Shown here: positions 63,209 through 64,000 of the stretch, one piece after another | How positions within the stretch are numbered: the stretch's first letter is position 1 | Layout: every line of letters starts with the position of its first letter | From: Catenulispora sp. EB89 | GTDB taxonomy: Bacteria; Actinomycetota; Actinomycetes; Streptomycetales; Catenulisporaceae | DNA: 64,000 bases | Assembly: GCF_041261445.1 (NCBI RefSeq) | Contig: NZ_JBGCCU010000014.1 | Location: 124,001-188,000 of the forward strand | Direction of reading: 5' to 3' | Translations under genes and position numbers: made by a program | The notes under the pieces: generated by a model | Seen by the model: only the letters and a program-made list of their open reading frames with translations | Databases searched by the model: none | What the model was told of the DNA's origin: nothing

Positions 63209-64000
63209 ATGGACACCGAGATAGGACCCGACGCGAGCGACTCGTCACGCTCCGCCGAGGCCGCCGCTGACGGCACGCAGTTCGTAGCGGTCGAGCCGAC
63301 TCCGCCGACGGTTTCCCCGCCGCCGCAGACGGAGGCTCCGCAGCCGATGTCCCCGCCGCTCGCGCAGTCTCCGGCGCCGGCGAGCCCGCCGCCGCCCGCG
63401 CAGCCGCCGTACCCGGCGCAAGCGTGGCCCGCGCCGCCCTACGACCAGCAGCCGCCGAACCCCTACGCCTACCCGCCGCCTCCGCCCTACGGACCCGGCT
63501 ACGGACCCGGCTATGGCTATGGCTACCCCTACGGCCAACCGCAGACGCCGACCGGCACCAACGGCCTGGCGATCGCCGCGTTCGTGCTCGGCATCTGCGG
63601 CTTCTTCCTCGTCACCCCGATCATCGGCCTGATCTTCGGCATCGTCTCGCTCGCCGCCGTCCGCCGCACCGGCCAGAAGGGCAAGCGCCTGGCGGTCAGC
63701 GGGATCGTGCTGTCGAGCGCGTGGATCGTCGGTCTCGGTGCGCTCATCACGGTCGCCGTCATCAACACGCCGGACCCCGCGCAGCGGAGCGCCGACGGTA
63801 CTGTCGTCGGCTCGGGCACGGTCCCGGTGTTCGGGCTGCACCCGAAGGACTGCTTCACCCTCCCGGCGGGCGCGATCGGCTCCACCGACAACAACACCCG
63901 GACCTTCACCGTCGTCCCCTGTACGAAAGCGCACGACAGCGAGGCCTTCGGCTCGTTCCCCGCCGCCGAGAGCACCTTCCCCGGCATAGACGGCCTGCGC
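63209..64000 (+). CDS. DUF4190/septum-formation-type membrane protein (3' end outside window)
   Basis: 264 residues are visible, cut by the right window edge. The N-terminal 120 residues are Pro/Gln/Tyr-rich and cytoplasmic (YPPPPPYGPGYGPGYGYGYPYG). A DUF4190 helix pair follows (NGLAIAAFVLGICGFFLVTPIIGLIFGIVSLAAV ending in RRTGQKGKRLAVSGIVLSS), then an extracytoplasmic domain starting VFGLHPKDCFTLP and VPCTKAHDSEAFGSF, like the septum-formation family. The paired cysteines match that domain. ATG 63209 follows AGGGAGAGGAA. It may be a cell-envelope or division-associated protein. Confidence 0.85.
   Translation, partial: MDTEIGPDASDSSRSAEAAADGTQFVAVEPTPPTVSPPPQTEAPQPMSPPLAQSPAPASPPPPAQPPYPAQAWPAPPYDQQPPNPYAYPPPPPYGPGYGPGYGYGYPYGQPQTPTGTNGLAIAAFVLGICGFFLVTPIIGLIFGIVSLAAVRRTGQKGKRLAVSGIVLSSAWIVGLGALITVAVINTPDPAQRSADGTVVGSGTVPVFGLHPKDCFTLPAGAIGSTDNNTRTFTVVPCTKAHDSEAFGSFPAAESTFPGIDGLR

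Overview
High-GC (about 70% by eye) actinobacterial chromosome. GTG starts, GTGA/ATGA stop-start overlaps, a LacI- and TetR-rich regulator set, secreted carbohydrate-active enzymes and sugar ABC transporters without their own ATPase fit a soil actinomycete. Streptomyces or Catenulispora relatives are plausible; the genus cannot be fixed from this window. No rRNA, tRNA, CRISPR array or intact phage was seen.

Layout. 1-2.6 kb: LysR regulator divergent from an NmrA-type oxidoreductase and an alpha/beta hydrolase. 2.6-8.4 kb: secreted GH114, secreted CBM32-CBM32-GH64 beta-1,3-glucanase and a Tat-exported metallophosphoesterase. 8.5-14.5 kb: FMN alpha-hydroxy-acid oxidase, then a LuxR/histidine-kinase pair divergent from an MMPL transporter. 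14.5-14.9 kb: a C-rich small RNA candidate and a perfect 48-bp palindrome. 15-18.3 kb: LacI repressor divergent from a mannonate-dehydratase-family enzyme and an SDR epimerase. 18.3-23.8 kb: PolX DNA polymerase, methyltransferase, DUF4132 protein. 23.9-33.2 kb: GH10-CBM2 xylanase, LacI and ROK regulators, and a sugar ABC transporter with a GH35 beta-galactosidase. 33.4-40 kb: PspA with a TPM-domain membrane protein, a secreted unknown protein, a tandem DUF1003 protein, a secreted lectin-like protein and an Endo H-type GH18. 40-46.3 kb: TetR with a frameshifted MFS pump and a VOC protein, a DUF1445 protein, a palindrome-rich repeat island, and an MFS pump fused to carboxypeptidase-regulatory-like domains.

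46.6-53 kb holds the most unusual system. After an IS66 transposase remnant comes a two-gene operon: a small EACC1-like protein overlapping a 1248-residue protein. The large protein reads as caspase-like protease, then SF1 (UPF1/DNA2-type) helicase, then a possible degenerate Vsr-like nuclease tail. A dyad site upstream of this operon recurs upstream of a nearby uncharacterised 331-aa gene, with a small zinc metallopeptidase between them. I read this as a proteolysis-linked biological-conflict (anti-phage or suicide) module.

53-62.5 kb: a serine beta-lactamase-like hydrolase, then a tightly overlapping catabolic operon (TIGR03084, AtuA-like, acyl-CoA dehydrogenase, biotin-dependent carboxylase beta and alpha, enoyl-CoA hydratase) followed by a TetR regulator. 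It suits degradation of branched or terpenoid acyl-CoAs. The window ends inside a DUF4190/septum-formation-type membrane protein.
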